From JANXQG01 sp964615095 (GTDB taxonomy: Bacteria > Planctomycetota > Planctomycetia > Pirellulales > Thermoguttaceae): 64,000 nt of DNA. Shown here piece by piece: positions 34,570 to 42,878 of this stretch (position 1 is the stretch's first letter; each line of letters starts with the position of its first letter). The stretch covers positions 62,001 to 126,000 of the forward strand of contig CAZTPX010000005.1 in the NCBI GenBank assembly GCA_964615095.1, given 5' to 3'. The position numbers were made by a program, and so were the translations under genes. The notes under the pieces were generated by a model. It saw only the letters and a program-made list of their open reading frames with translations. It ran no database searches and had not been told where the DNA came from.

Positions 34570-36657
34570 ATGGACCTGAGCAAACTCCGAAATATTGGCA
34601 TTTCAGCCCACATCGATTCAGGAAAGACTACGCTCAGCGAGCGCGTGCTCTACTACTGTGGCCGCATCCACCGCATGCAGGAAGTAAAAGGCGGCGGGGC
34701 CGGCGCCACCATGGACCACATGGAACTGGAGCGCGAGCGCGGCATCACGATCACCAGCGCCGCCACGTCTGTCGAGTGGGACGGCTATAACATCAACCTG
34801 ATCGATACCCCGGGCCACGTCGATTTCACGGTGGAAGTCGAGCGGAGCCTGCGCGTGTTGGACGGTGCGATTCTCGTCCTTTGCGCCGTTGGTGGGGTGC
34901 AGGCCCAGTCGTTGACGATCGACCGCCAGATGCGGCGCTACCGTGTTCCGCGCCTAGCGTTTATCAATAAGATGGACCGCACGGGCAGCAACCCCCAAAA
35001 GGTCGTGGAACAACTCCGCGGCAAGCTCGGCTGCGATGCGGTCCTGATGCAACTCCCCATCGGCGCCGAACACAACTTCGAGGGCGTGGTCGATCTGCTC
35101 CGCGAGGAAGCTCTGTATTTCGACGGCGACAACGGCGAGGACATCCGCCGCGAGCCTGTTCCGGCCGATATGGTCGCGGAGGTCAAGGCCGCTCGCCAAC
35201 ATTTGCTGGAGTTGGTTTCGATGTACAGCGATGAAATGATGGAACTTCTGCTGGCCGAAGAGAACTTGCCCTTCGAGTTGGTCGATGGCGTCATCCGCGC
35301 GGCGGTGTTAAGCCAGCAGTTGACCCCCGTTTTCATCGGCTCAGCCTACAAGAACAAGGGTGTGCAGCCACTTTTGGACGCGGTGGTCCGCTATCTGCCC
35401 TCGCCGCTGGAAAGCCCGATCAAGGCTTTGGCCCACGACGATCCACACAAGGACGTGCTGTTGACTCCCGATCCCGTTAAGCCGCTGGTGGGCATGGGAT
35501 TCAAGATCGTGGAGGACTCCTACGGTACGCTCACGTTCATGCGGGTCTACCAGGGGACGATCAACAAGGGGGAAAGCTATTTCAACCAGCGCACGGGCCG
35601 AAAAGAGCGTTTTAGCCGCATCGTGCGGATGCATGCCGACCAGCGCGAAGACATCGATAGTGCCGAGGCGGGCGATATCGTTGCCGTCCTGGGCCTCGAT
35701 GCGGCCAGTGGCGATACCTACTGCTCGAAATACCCCTACTGCACGCTGGAGAGCATGTTCGTGCCGGAACCGGTCATCAAGGTGGCGGTGGCTCCGGCCA
35801 ATCGCGACGGCGCCGACCGCCTGAGCAAGGCCCTGCACCGCTTCCGCCGCGAAGACCCGACGCTGCACATTTCGACCGATGAAGAGACCGCCGAAACGAT
35901 CATGGCGGGAATGGGCGAGTTGCATTTGGAGATTTACATCGAGCGCATCCGCCGCGAGTATGGCGTGGAGGTCGAGGTGGGCGCTCCCAAGGTCAACTAT
36001 CGCGAGGCGCCGACCCAGGCCTGCAAATTCAATACGAAACATAAGAAGCAGACCGGCGGATCGGGCCAATACGCGCACATCGTCGGCACCATGGAACCGC
36101 TGCCAGACGACTCACCGGACACGTTCGTCTTCGAAGAGAATGTCGTGGGCGGGCGCGTTCCCAAGAACTTCATCCCGGCCGTGGAGAAGGGCTTCCGGCA
36201 GATGGTTCACAAAGGCCCCGTCGCCGGTTACCCGGTAGTCGGCCTGAAAGTGACGCTGGAAGACGGTTCCTACCACGACGTTGACAGTTCCGATATGGCC
36301 TTCCAAATTTGCGCCCGCACTTGCATGCGCGAGAATTTCCCCGCCACCCGCCCGGTGCTGCTGGAGCCTGTGATGAAGATCGAGATCGAATGTCCGACCG
36401 ACTTCCAGGGGCCGGTGGTAGGCAACCTGACCTCTCGCCGCGGCATGGTCGTGTCCACCGAAGCCAGCGGGCCAATCTGCCGCATCGAAGGCGAAGTGCC
36501 GCTCTCCGAAACCTTCGGCTACTCGACCGACCTGCGGAGCATGACCCAGGGCCAAGGCACGTTCACCATGGAATTCGCCAAGTATCGCCGCCTGCCTGCC
36601 TCGATCGAGCGCGAAGTCATTGCCGCCCGCAAGCAGGCGGCGCTGGCGGAGGTCTAA
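34570..36657 (+). CDS. fusA: Elongation factor G, mitochondrial EF-G1-like form
   Basis: A 695-residue translational GTPase that drives tRNA-mRNA translocation. G motifs are AHIDSGKTT (residues 13-21), RGITITSAAT, DTPGHVDF, NKMDR and GSAYKNKG. The start at 34570 gives MDLSKLRNIGISAHIDSG; the upstream extension would begin in the promoter. The sequence ERVLYYCGRIHRMQEVKGGG-AGATMDHMELERERGIT is nearer to mitochondrial EF-G1 than to E. coli FusA, as expected for the EF-G1 lineage that spirochaetes and planctomycetes share with mitochondria. It is not in a str operon here: no rpsL, rpsG or tuf is adjacent, so a conventional fusA may exist elsewhere. Confidence 0.93.
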   Translation: MDLSKLRNIGISAHIDSGKTTLSERVLYYCGRIHRMQEVKGGGAGATMDHMELERERGITITSAATSVEWDGYNINLIDTPGHVDFTVEVERSLRVLDGAILVLCAVGGVQAQSLTIDRQMRRYRVPRLAFINKMDRTGSNPQKVVEQLRGKLGCDAVLMQLPIGAEHNFEGVVDLLREEALYFDGDNGEDIRREPVPADMVAEVKAARQHLLELVSMYSDEMMELLLAEENLPFELVDGVIRAAVLSQQLTPVFIGSAYKNKGVQPLLDAVVRYLPSPLESPIKALAHDDPHKDVLLTPDPVKPLVGMGFKIVEDSYGTLTFMRVYQGTINKGESYFNQRTGRKERFSRIVRMHADQREDIDSAEAGDIVAVLGLDAASGDTYCSKYPYCTLESMFVPEPVIKVAVAPANRDGADRLSKALHRFRREDPTLHISTDEETAETIMAGMGELHLEIYIERIRREYGVEVEVGAPKVNYREAPTQACKFNTKHKKQTGGSGQYAHIVGTMEPLPDDSPDTFVFEENVVGGRVPKNFIPAVEKGFRQMVHKGPVAGYPVVGLKVTLEDGSYHDVDSSDMAFQICARTCMRENFPATRPVLLEPVMKIEIECPTDFQGPVVGNLTSRRGMVVSTEASGPICRIEGEVPLSETFGYSTDLRSMTQGQGTFTMEFAKYRRLPASIEREVIAARKQAALAEV

Positions 36658-36730
36658 GAGCGACGGAGGAGGCGATAAAATAGGTGACTATGGTCGATCC
36701 ACGATTGCCAATCGATGAACGGAGGCGAAG

Positions 36731-36964
36731 GTGAGTGGTCCTTTAGTGATTCATGGTAAGGTCGTCAACAAGTCCTTCGTTTCGGATGAACCGATGCCGG
36801 ACTTGGAGGCGCCCGCGGAGCTAATCGTCTACGCACCACCTGCCGACGGGCCGCGGCCGCGGAAATCGATGTTCGACGTTTTTGGCAAGGCACAACGGCT
36901 TCGCTCCGCCGAGGAGCTTGATGCGCAACTTCGGGAGGAACGCGACGCATGGAACGAACCGTAA
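36731..36964 (+). CDS. Antitoxin of a PIN toxin pair
   Basis: A 77-residue protein starting with GTG at 36731, with GGAGGCGAAG directly before it. The N-terminal half (SGPLVIHGKVVNKSFVSDEPMPDLEAPAELIVY) is beta-rich, the C-terminal half is charged helix (SAEELDAQLREERDAW), a layout of DUF104-like or VapB-like antitoxins. It overlaps the PIN-domain gene by 16 bases. Homology to a named antitoxin family is not certain from sequence alone; the position and the overlap carry the call. Confidence 0.65.
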   Translation: MSGPLVIHGKVVNKSFVSDEPMPDLEAPAELIVYAPPADGPRPRKSMFDVFGKAQRLRSAEELDAQLREERDAWNEP

Positions 36965-37365
36965 TCTACGCAGATTCGGGCGTCATCATGCGGCTTGTCG
37001 AAGGATTGCCAGGCGTCCGAGGGCCGATCGAGGCACGATTGAAGCAGTTGCCGGAGGAGGACAGGGTTTTTGTGACTTCGCGCATCAGCATGCTTGAGTG
37101 CCGTTGCAAACCCCTTCGTCAGGAGGATTCCGATCTCTTGGCCGTTTATGATCGTTTCTTCTCTTCTGACGATGTAGTCATCAAGGAAATCGACGCCGCT
37201 GTGGTGGAAAAAGCGACGCACTTGCGGGCCGCACTGGGATTCAACGTGCCCGACGCCTTGCACGCAGCGACGGCGAATCTGCATGGCGCCACGACGTTCT
37301 GGACAACAGACCAAGGATTTGCCCGTTGTTCAGATTTGTCCGTCAAGGTGTTTCCCTCGGTTTAG
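36949..37365 (+). CDS. vapC: VapC-like PIN-domain ribonuclease toxin
   Basis: A 138-residue PIN protein (MERTVIYADSGVIMRLVEG). Active-site acids: D9 (IYADSGV), E near 50 (ISMLECRC), D near 104 (NVPDALHAATA) and D near 122 (WTTDQGF). The string PDALHAATA is diagnostic of VapC-type toxins. Its translation is coupled to the upstream antitoxin by a 16-base overlap. It is a second PIN pair in the window, distinct in sequence from that at 14033-14681. Confidence 0.88.
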   Translation: MERTVIYADSGVIMRLVEGLPGVRGPIEARLKQLPEEDRVFVTSRISMLECRCKPLRQEDSDLLAVYDRFFSSDDVVIKEIDAAVVEKATHLRAALGFNVPDALHAATANLHGATTFWTTDQGFARCSDLSVKVFPSV

Positions 37366-37381
37366 AATCCGTGTTCAAGGC

Positions 37382-39376
37382 ATGATTCTCTTTCAGGTTG
37401 AAGGCGTTCAGAAGCACTATGGTCCCGAGCCAGTCCTCGATGGCGTGACCTTCGAACTGCGCCCTGGCGAGCGGATCGGCCTGGTCGGGCCCAACGGCAC
37501 AGGCAAGACCACGCTGATGCGGATCCTGGCCAATAAGGAAGAGGCCGATGGCGGTTCCATCGTCCGCCATCCCAGCCTGCACGTCGGCTATCTCGAGCAA
37601 CAACCCGAGTGGGAAGCGGGGCGGACGCTCATTGACGAGGCCAAGAGCGCCCTGGCCGGCCTCATGGCCATGCAGGAGGAACTGATCTCGGTCGCCGAGG
37701 AACTGGGGCATTGCGACGACCCCCTGGAACACAAGCGCCTGGCCGACCGCTACGATCATCTCCAGCACGAGATGCAAAGCCGCGATGCCTACAATCTCGA
37801 CCACAAGATCGAACGTGTGTTGGACGGCCTGCGATTCCGCCGCGGCACGTTCAATCAGCCCGTCGAGTCGCTCAGCGGCGGCGAGCAGAACCGCCTCATG
37901 CTGGCCAAGCTGCTGCTGGCCGAGCCCAACGTGATGCTCCTGGACGAGCCTTCGAACCACCTCGACATCGAGGCCACCGAATGGCTGGAGTCGTTCCTGG
38001 CCGAAAGCGCCGCAGCCATGCTGCTGGTAAGCCACGACCGCTACTTCCTCGACCACGTAACCAACCGCACCTTGGAACTCTTCCAGGGCACGGTCGACAG
38101 TTACACCGGCAATTTCTCCGCCTACTGGCAACAGAAGGCCGAGCGGCTGGTGGTGCAGCAGCGGACCTTCGAGAAGCAACAGATCGAGATCGAGAAGGCC
38201 AAGGACTTCATCCGCCGCAACCACTACGGGCAGAAGCACCAGCAGGCCGAAGACCGCCGCAAGAAGCTCGACCGCATCGAACTGGTCGCCGTGCCGCGGG
38301 CGATCGTCCTGCCGCCGATGGGCTTCCCGCCCGCTTCGCGCAGCGGCGACATCGTGGTCCGCGCCGAGGGCCTGGCGAAGGCCTTCGAACGGCCGCTGTT
38401 TTCCCAGGTCGAACTGCAGATCGTCCGCGGCGATCGCTGGGGACTGATCGGCCCCAACGGTTGCGGCAAGTCGACCTTGTTGCGCTGCCTGCTGGGCGAG
38501 GAGCAACCCGATGCCGGCGCCGTGCAAGTCGGCGCCGGGGTGAGCGTCGGCTATTTCGATCAGCACCTATCGGGCGTGTCGGACGATGACGATGTGGTCG
38601 ATTCGATCCGGCCCACGCACAAACAGTTCTTCACGCAGCAGCGCCGCGACCTGCTGGCCCGCTTCGGCATCACGGGCGATACGGCCTTGCAGAAAGTGGG
38701 CAAGCTCAGCGGAGGCGAGCGGAACCGCGTAGCCCTGGCCCGTCTGGCGGCGGCCGACGCGAATTTCCTCGTCTTGGACGAACCGACGAACCACCTCGAC
38801 CTGTGGGCACGCGACGCCCTGGAGCAGGCGCTGACGGCCTTCGACGGCACAGTCCTCTTCGTGAGCCACGACCGCTACTTCGTCAACCGCGTGGCCGACC
38901 ACTTGATTGTCTTCGAGCCGAGCGGCGTGCGGGTGATCGAGGGCAATTACGAGGCCTATCAACTCGTCCTGCAGAGCAAGGCTACAGCGCCGCCGGCCAA
39001 ACCGCCGCAGGCGGGGCAGGCAAAACAACAGGCCAAGCCGCATGGTAAGCATGCGAAACATGTGAAGCAGGCGGCCGGCAAGCGGGCGGCCGCGGAGGCC
39101 GGGAAAGAAGAGCGGAGCGGCAAGACAAATGGCGAAAGCGGGGCAGCGCAGGGCAGCAAGAAACGCCGCTTTCCTTATCGCAAGCTATCCGACATCGAAG
39201 GCGAGATCTTCCAGCGGGAGTCACGGATCGCACAACTCAACGAGGAGTTGGGCGACGGAGCAAGTTTCCGCGACGGCGGCCGCATCCGCACCCTCAAGCA
39301 AGAGCTGGCCGATCAGCAGTCGGCGCTTAAAAAGCTCTATGAGCACTGGGACGAGGCCAGCGAGCTGAACTGGTAG
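37382..39376 (+). CDS. ABC-F family ATPase, ribosome-associated type
   Basis: A 664-residue soluble protein with two ABC cassettes and no membrane domain. The first has GPNGTGKTT, LSGGEQNRLMLAKLLL and LLDEPSNHLD; the second GPNGCGKST, LSGGERNRVALARL and VLDEPTNHLD. The linker between them (VVQQRTFEKQQIEIEKAKDFI...) is the P-site tRNA interaction motif region of ABC-F proteins. A basic Lys/Ala-rich stretch (about 535-600) and a C-terminal coiled coil follow, as in Uup/YheS relatives. ABC-F proteins act on the ribosome in translation quality control or antibiotic protection; the subgroup cannot be fixed by eye. Start at the ATG at 37382, 17 bases after the PIN gene. Confidence 0.9.
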   Translation: MILFQVEGVQKHYGPEPVLDGVTFELRPGERIGLVGPNGTGKTTLMRILANKEEADGGSIVRHPSLHVGYLEQQPEWEAGRTLIDEAKSALAGLMAMQEELISVAEELGHCDDPLEHKRLADRYDHLQHEMQSRDAYNLDHKIERVLDGLRFRRGTFNQPVESLSGGEQNRLMLAKLLLAEPNVMLLDEPSNHLDIEATEWLESFLAESAAAMLLVSHDRYFLDHVTNRTLELFQGTVDSYTGNFSAYWQQKAERLVVQQRTFEKQQIEIEKAKDFIRRNHYGQKHQQAEDRRKKLDRIELVAVPRAIVLPPMGFPPASRSGDIVVRAEGLAKAFERPLFSQVELQIVRGDRWGLIGPNGCGKSTLLRCLLGEEQPDAGAVQVGAGVSVGYFDQHLSGVSDDDDVVDSIRPTHKQFFTQQRRDLLARFGITGDTALQKVGKLSGGERNRVALARLAAADANFLVLDEPTNHLDLWARDALEQALTAFDGTVLFVSHDRYFVNRVADHLIVFEPSGVRVIEGNYEAYQLVLQSKATAPPAKPPQAGQAKQQAKPHGKHAKHVKQAAGKRAAAEAGKEERSGKTNGESGAAQGSKKRRFPYRKLSDIEGEIFQRESRIAQLNEELGDGASFRDGGRIRTLKQELADQQSALKKLYEHWDEASELNW

Positions 39377-39405
39377 TCGGGGGCGTTTGCCTTTTGAGCA
39401 AGAGG

Positions 39406-40452
39406 TTACTTCCCCGGCTTCTGGAAATGCTCCTCCAAGGCGAGATTCACTTCCAGCACATTGACCAGCGGCACGCCGACTAAGCCGTTCAAGGGCGAAA
39501 AACGCTTCGCGTCGAGGATCTTCAGGATCTGGTCACGCACTTCCGCTTCCGGCTTCCCGCTGGATTTGGCCCAGGCGGCGGCGATGGGCAAGTGATCGAG
39601 CTGCCATCTCGCACTGTCCAGCATGATGTGCGGATCCAGCCCTGAACCGGATGCCGTCACCAGGTCGGCGGGCACCTTCTCCAGGTCCGCAGCCTGGTCC
39701 GCGTGGTCAGTGAGCCACATATCGAAGAATAGCGATTGAATGTCGCTGCCTTCCTTGACCGGGCCAATCCGCTTGGCCGTCTTGCCATCCTTGTCGTACT
39801 CGGCCACGCCCGGGAATCTGCCCGGATGGTCTTGCGAAAAACTGGCAAAGAAGTCGACCGCCAGGCCCTTGGCCAGGTCTTCGGGCTTGGGATCGGGGCT
39901 ATTATTTTCGCTCTTCCACTTGGCGACGTTGTCGGCGTTCTTGGCTTCCCAGTCGGCCACGTAGGCGGCGTTCAGCTTGTCGGCCTTAACCCAGTCGTGG
40001 AGCCATGTCTGGACAACCTGGGAGTGCAGATTCGCCCACTGGCTCACAATCCCCGCCTTTCCCGCAAACTGGTCCTTCTGAAACCAGCTTTCGACCTCAG
40101 GCCCGGCGGGTTGGTCCTTCTTGGGACCGCGGGCGAATTTCACGAGCGTGCCCAGTTGCCGCGCCACGCGGTCGCGGAGTTGGTAGTTGTTGGCGCTCCA
40201 ATTGTACGCGGCGGAAGCAGAGGCATCATACGACGCCGCCGAGGGGCGAGGCTGAAAATACTTGTCGTCCGAAAACGGCTGGGCGATCAGCAGCGAGCCG
40301 ACATCCTTGCCATCGTGCTGCACGATGCTTCCTGTCGCTTGCCCGCGAAAGGCCACCTTGCCGATGCCCCACAAGACGAGCGGGTAGGCCACGCAGCAAA
40401 GCACTATCGTGACGATGAGCAGCCAGAGACACGCGCGAAGATTTTGAAACAT
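39406..40452 (-). CDS. kdpC: Potassium-transporting ATPase subunit C with large insertion
   Basis: A 348-residue KdpC, the periplasmic stabilising subunit of the KdpFABC potassium pump. The start ATG at 40450-40452 is followed by the single membrane helix (LWLLIVTIVLCCVAYPLVLW). Conserved strings are FSDDKYFQPRPSA-ASYDASAS, then DLVTASGSGLDPHI and VNVLEVNLALE. KdpC is usually about 190 residues; here about 150 residues (about 105-255, soluble, Trp/Lys/Asp-rich) are inserted in the middle between the QLRDRVARQL and VPADLVTASGSG parts. The gene is separated from kdpB by 225 bases that hold two palindromic repeats. It is the last gene of the operon. Confidence 0.9.
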   Translation of the reverse strand: MFQNLRACLWLLIVTIVLCCVAYPLVLWGIGKVAFRGQATGSIVQHDGKDVGSLLIAQPFSDDKYFQPRPSAASYDASASAAYNWSANNYQLRDRVARQLGTLVKFARGPKKDQPAGPEVESWFQKDQFAGKAGIVSQWANLHSQVVQTWLHDWVKADKLNAAYVADWEAKNADNVAKWKSENNSPDPKPEDLAKGLAVDFFASFSQDHPGRFPGVAEYDKDGKTAKRIGPVKEGSDIQSLFFDMWLTDHADQAADLEKVPADLVTASGSGLDPHIMLDSARWQLDHLPIAAAWAKSSGKPEAEVRDQILKILDAKRFSPLNGLVGVPLVNVLEVNLALEEHFQKPGK

Positions 40453-40498
40453 GGATATGCCTTTTAGAAACAAGTGTTTCGAACACTATACTGCATGC

Positions 40499-40592
40499 GG
40501 GGAGAAATGAGCCGTTGGAGTCCCGGCTTTAGCCGGAATCCTCCCGCAACAGCCGCCTAAAGGCGGGACTCCAACGGCCCATTTCTCCCCCC
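40499..40592. repeat. Palindromic element between kdpB and kdpC
   Basis: A 94-bp element whose 34-bp arms (GGGGAGAAATGAGCCGTTGG... and ...CCAACGGCCCATTTCTCCCC) agree at 32 positions by my count. The arms end in CTTTAG/CTAAAG like other palindromic elements here. It would form a strong hairpin in the kdp transcript. Confidence 0.75.
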
Positions 40593-40615
40593 CACAAACC
40601 ATAAATCAACTGTCT

Positions 40616-40672
40616 GCCCTCACCCCCTGCCCCTCTCCAGCCTGCTGGGTACAGCAGGCGGGAGAGGGGAGG
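40616..40672. repeat. Palindromic repeat directly behind kdpB
   Basis: CCCTCTCC-AG-CCTGCTG-GGTA-CAGCAGG-CG-GGAGAGGG preceded by GCCCTCACCCCCTGC. The same repeat is embedded in the valS coding sequence at about 31260-31320. Here it lies 5 bases after the kdpB stop codon. Confidence 0.75.
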
Positions 40673-40677
40673 TAGTT

Positions 40678-42870
40678 TCAACCTGCCATCTGCAAAGCCA
40701 CTAGGATCCAGTCGATGATTTTGATGCCGATGAACGGGGCAATCACGCCGCCGAGGCCCCAGACCAGGAGGTTGCGGCGCAGCAGGGCGTCGGCGCCGAT
40801 AGGACGATACTTCACGCCCTTCAGGGCGATGGGAATCAACGAGGGGATGATGATCGCGTTGAAAATCACCGCCGAGAGGATCGCCGAAGTGGCTGAGTGC
40901 AGGTGCATGATGTCCAGCGGCTTGAGCCACGGCAGCGTGGCGGCAAAGAGGGCCGGCACGATGGCAAAATACTTGGCTAGGTCGTTGGCAATCGAAAACG
41001 TGGTCAGCGAACCCCGCGTCATGAGCAACTGTTTGCCGATCTCGACCACCTCGATCAGTTTCGTGGGATCGCTGTCGAGATCGACCATATTGCCGGCCTC
41101 CTTGGCGGCCTGCGTGCCCGAGTTCATGGCCACGCCCACGTCGGCCTGGGCCAGCGCCGGGGCGTCGTTCGTGCCGTCACCCATCATCGCCACCAGCTTC
41201 CCGCCCTGCTGCTCCCGGCGGATGTAGGCAAGCTTGGCCTCGGGCGTGGCTTCGGCAATGAAGTCGTCGACGCCGGCCTGTTGGGCGATGGCCTTGGCTG
41301 TGAGCGGGTTGTCGCCCGTGACCATCACCGTCCGCAACCCCATGCGACGGAGTCGCTCGAAACGCTCAGCGATACCCGGCTTGAGGATGTCTTCCAGCAC
41401 CACCAGGCCGGCGATCCGATTGCCGTCGCTGACCAAGAGCGGCGTGGCACCTTTGCCGGCCACGCTGGCCACCGTGGCCTCGGTGTTTTCCGGCACAACC
41501 CCGCCGGCGCCGCGGATATAGCGGAGCATCGAGTCGGGCGCCCCCTTGCGGATCTGCTGCCCGTCGGGTAGGTCGATTCCACTCATGCGGGTTTGGGCTG
41601 TGAAGGGAATGAAGCGGGCACCATCGGGGACCGCGGTCCGCGCCGCCGCAGCCGATCTTCCGCCCGCAGGCGCGCCGGCCGGGGAGCTTTGTTGGCAATG
41701 GAGTTCCACGATGCTCTTTCCCTCGGGCGTTTCATCGGCCCCGGAGGCCAGCGCGGCAAGCCGCCCCACGTCGTCCGCCGTGTACTGGCCGAAGGGGACA
41801 AACTGCGTTGCTCGACGGTTGCCGATGGTGATCGTGCCCGTCTTGTCCAGCAGGAGCGTGTCGACGTCGCCGGCCACTTCCACGGCCTTGCCGCTCTTGG
41901 CGATGATGTTGGCCCGCAGGGCGCGGTCCATGCCCGCGATGCCGATGGCGGCCAGCAGGGCGCCGATCGTCGTGGGGATCAGGCAGACCAGCAAGGCCAC
42001 GAGCGTGGGCACATCGGTGCCCAAGCTATGTAGAGGTTGCTTTAGTCCGTTAAAATCCTTCATATAGAGTTCGACATTCAAGGCCATGGGCCAGAGCGCG
42101 GCGGTCACAATGAGGAAGATCAGCGTGAAAGCGGCCAGCACGATCGAGAGGGCGATTTCGTTGGGGGTCCGCTGACGGATGGCCCCTTCGACCAGGGCGA
42201 TCATGCGGTCGAGGAACGATTGGCCGGCGCTAGCCGTGATCTGCACGGCGATCTGGTCGGAGAGTACCCGCGTGCCGCCGGTCACACCGGAACGGTCGCC
42301 GCCGGCCTCGCGGATCACGGGGGCCGATTCGCCGGTGATGGCCGATTCGTCGATCGAGGCCACGCCTTCGATGATCTCGCCGTCGCTAGGAATCACTTCG
42401 CCCGCAACGACCTCGACAATGTCGCCCGACTTGAGCGCGGTGGAGACGGTCTCCTCGATCGAGCCGTCGGCCTTGCGGCGGCGGGCGGGGGTTGCGCGGC
42501 GGGTCTTCCGCAGGGCGTCGGCCTGGGCCTTGCCGCGGGCTTCGGCGATCGACGACGCAAAGTTGGCGAACAGCAAGGTGGCCACCAGCCAGAAGTCCAA
42601 GGCCAGCAGGTATCCCAAGCTGGCAGCGCTCGTCGCGCCGAACAGCTTGGCCACCGTGTAGACGAGCGTCATGACCGTGCCGATCTCGACCACGAACATC
42701 ACGGGATTCTTCCACTGGATGTCCGGCCGGAGCATGACCAGCGACTGCCAGAAGGCGGTCTTCATGAGCTGCGGATCAAGAAGGCTCGATTTGCGACTCT
42801 GCCGCCGCGCCAGTTTGAGTTCCTGCGGCGAAGGCTCGGGCGTCTGAGGTTCCAAAATTGCAGTAGACAT
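40678..42870 (-). CDS. kdpB: Potassium-transporting P-type ATPase subunit B
   Basis: A 730-residue P-type ATPase catalytic subunit. Start at the ATG at 42868-42870 (MSTAILEPQTPEP) with GGAGG about 11 bases before; a much longer frame overlapping kdpA was rejected. Landmarks are ITGESAPVIREAGGD (actuator domain), DKTGTIT with phosphorylated D342, VSDGNRI and MVTGDNPLTAKAIA, and MMGDGTNDAPALAQADVGVAMNSGTQAAKEA (hinge). A Pro/Ala-rich stretch of about 25 residues (SSPAGAPAGGRSAAAA) is inserted in the nucleotide-binding domain. It hydrolyses ATP to drive potassium moved by KdpA; its start is 8 bases after the kdpA stop. Confidence 0.96.
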   Translation of the reverse strand: MSTAILEPQTPEPSPQELKLARRQSRKSSLLDPQLMKTAFWQSLVMLRPDIQWKNPVMFVVEIGTVMTLVYTVAKLFGATSAASLGYLLALDFWLVATLLFANFASSIAEARGKAQADALRKTRRATPARRRKADGSIEETVSTALKSGDIVEVVAGEVIPSDGEIIEGVASIDESAITGESAPVIREAGGDRSGVTGGTRVLSDQIAVQITASAGQSFLDRMIALVEGAIRQRTPNEIALSIVLAAFTLIFLIVTAALWPMALNVELYMKDFNGLKQPLHSLGTDVPTLVALLVCLIPTTIGALLAAIGIAGMDRALRANIIAKSGKAVEVAGDVDTLLLDKTGTITIGNRRATQFVPFGQYTADDVGRLAALASGADETPEGKSIVELHCQQSSPAGAPAGGRSAAAARTAVPDGARFIPFTAQTRMSGIDLPDGQQIRKGAPDSMLRYIRGAGGVVPENTEATVASVAGKGATPLLVSDGNRIAGLVVLEDILKPGIAERFERLRRMGLRTVMVTGDNPLTAKAIAQQAGVDDFIAEATPEAKLAYIRREQQGGKLVAMMGDGTNDAPALAQADVGVAMNSGTQAAKEAGNMVDLDSDPTKLIEVVEIGKQLLMTRGSLTTFSIANDLAKYFAIVPALFAATLPWLKPLDIMHLHSATSAILSAVIFNAIIIPSLIPIALKGVKYRPIGADALLRRNLLVWGLGGVIAPFIGIKIIDWILVALQMAG

Positions 42871-42878
42871 ATCGATGC

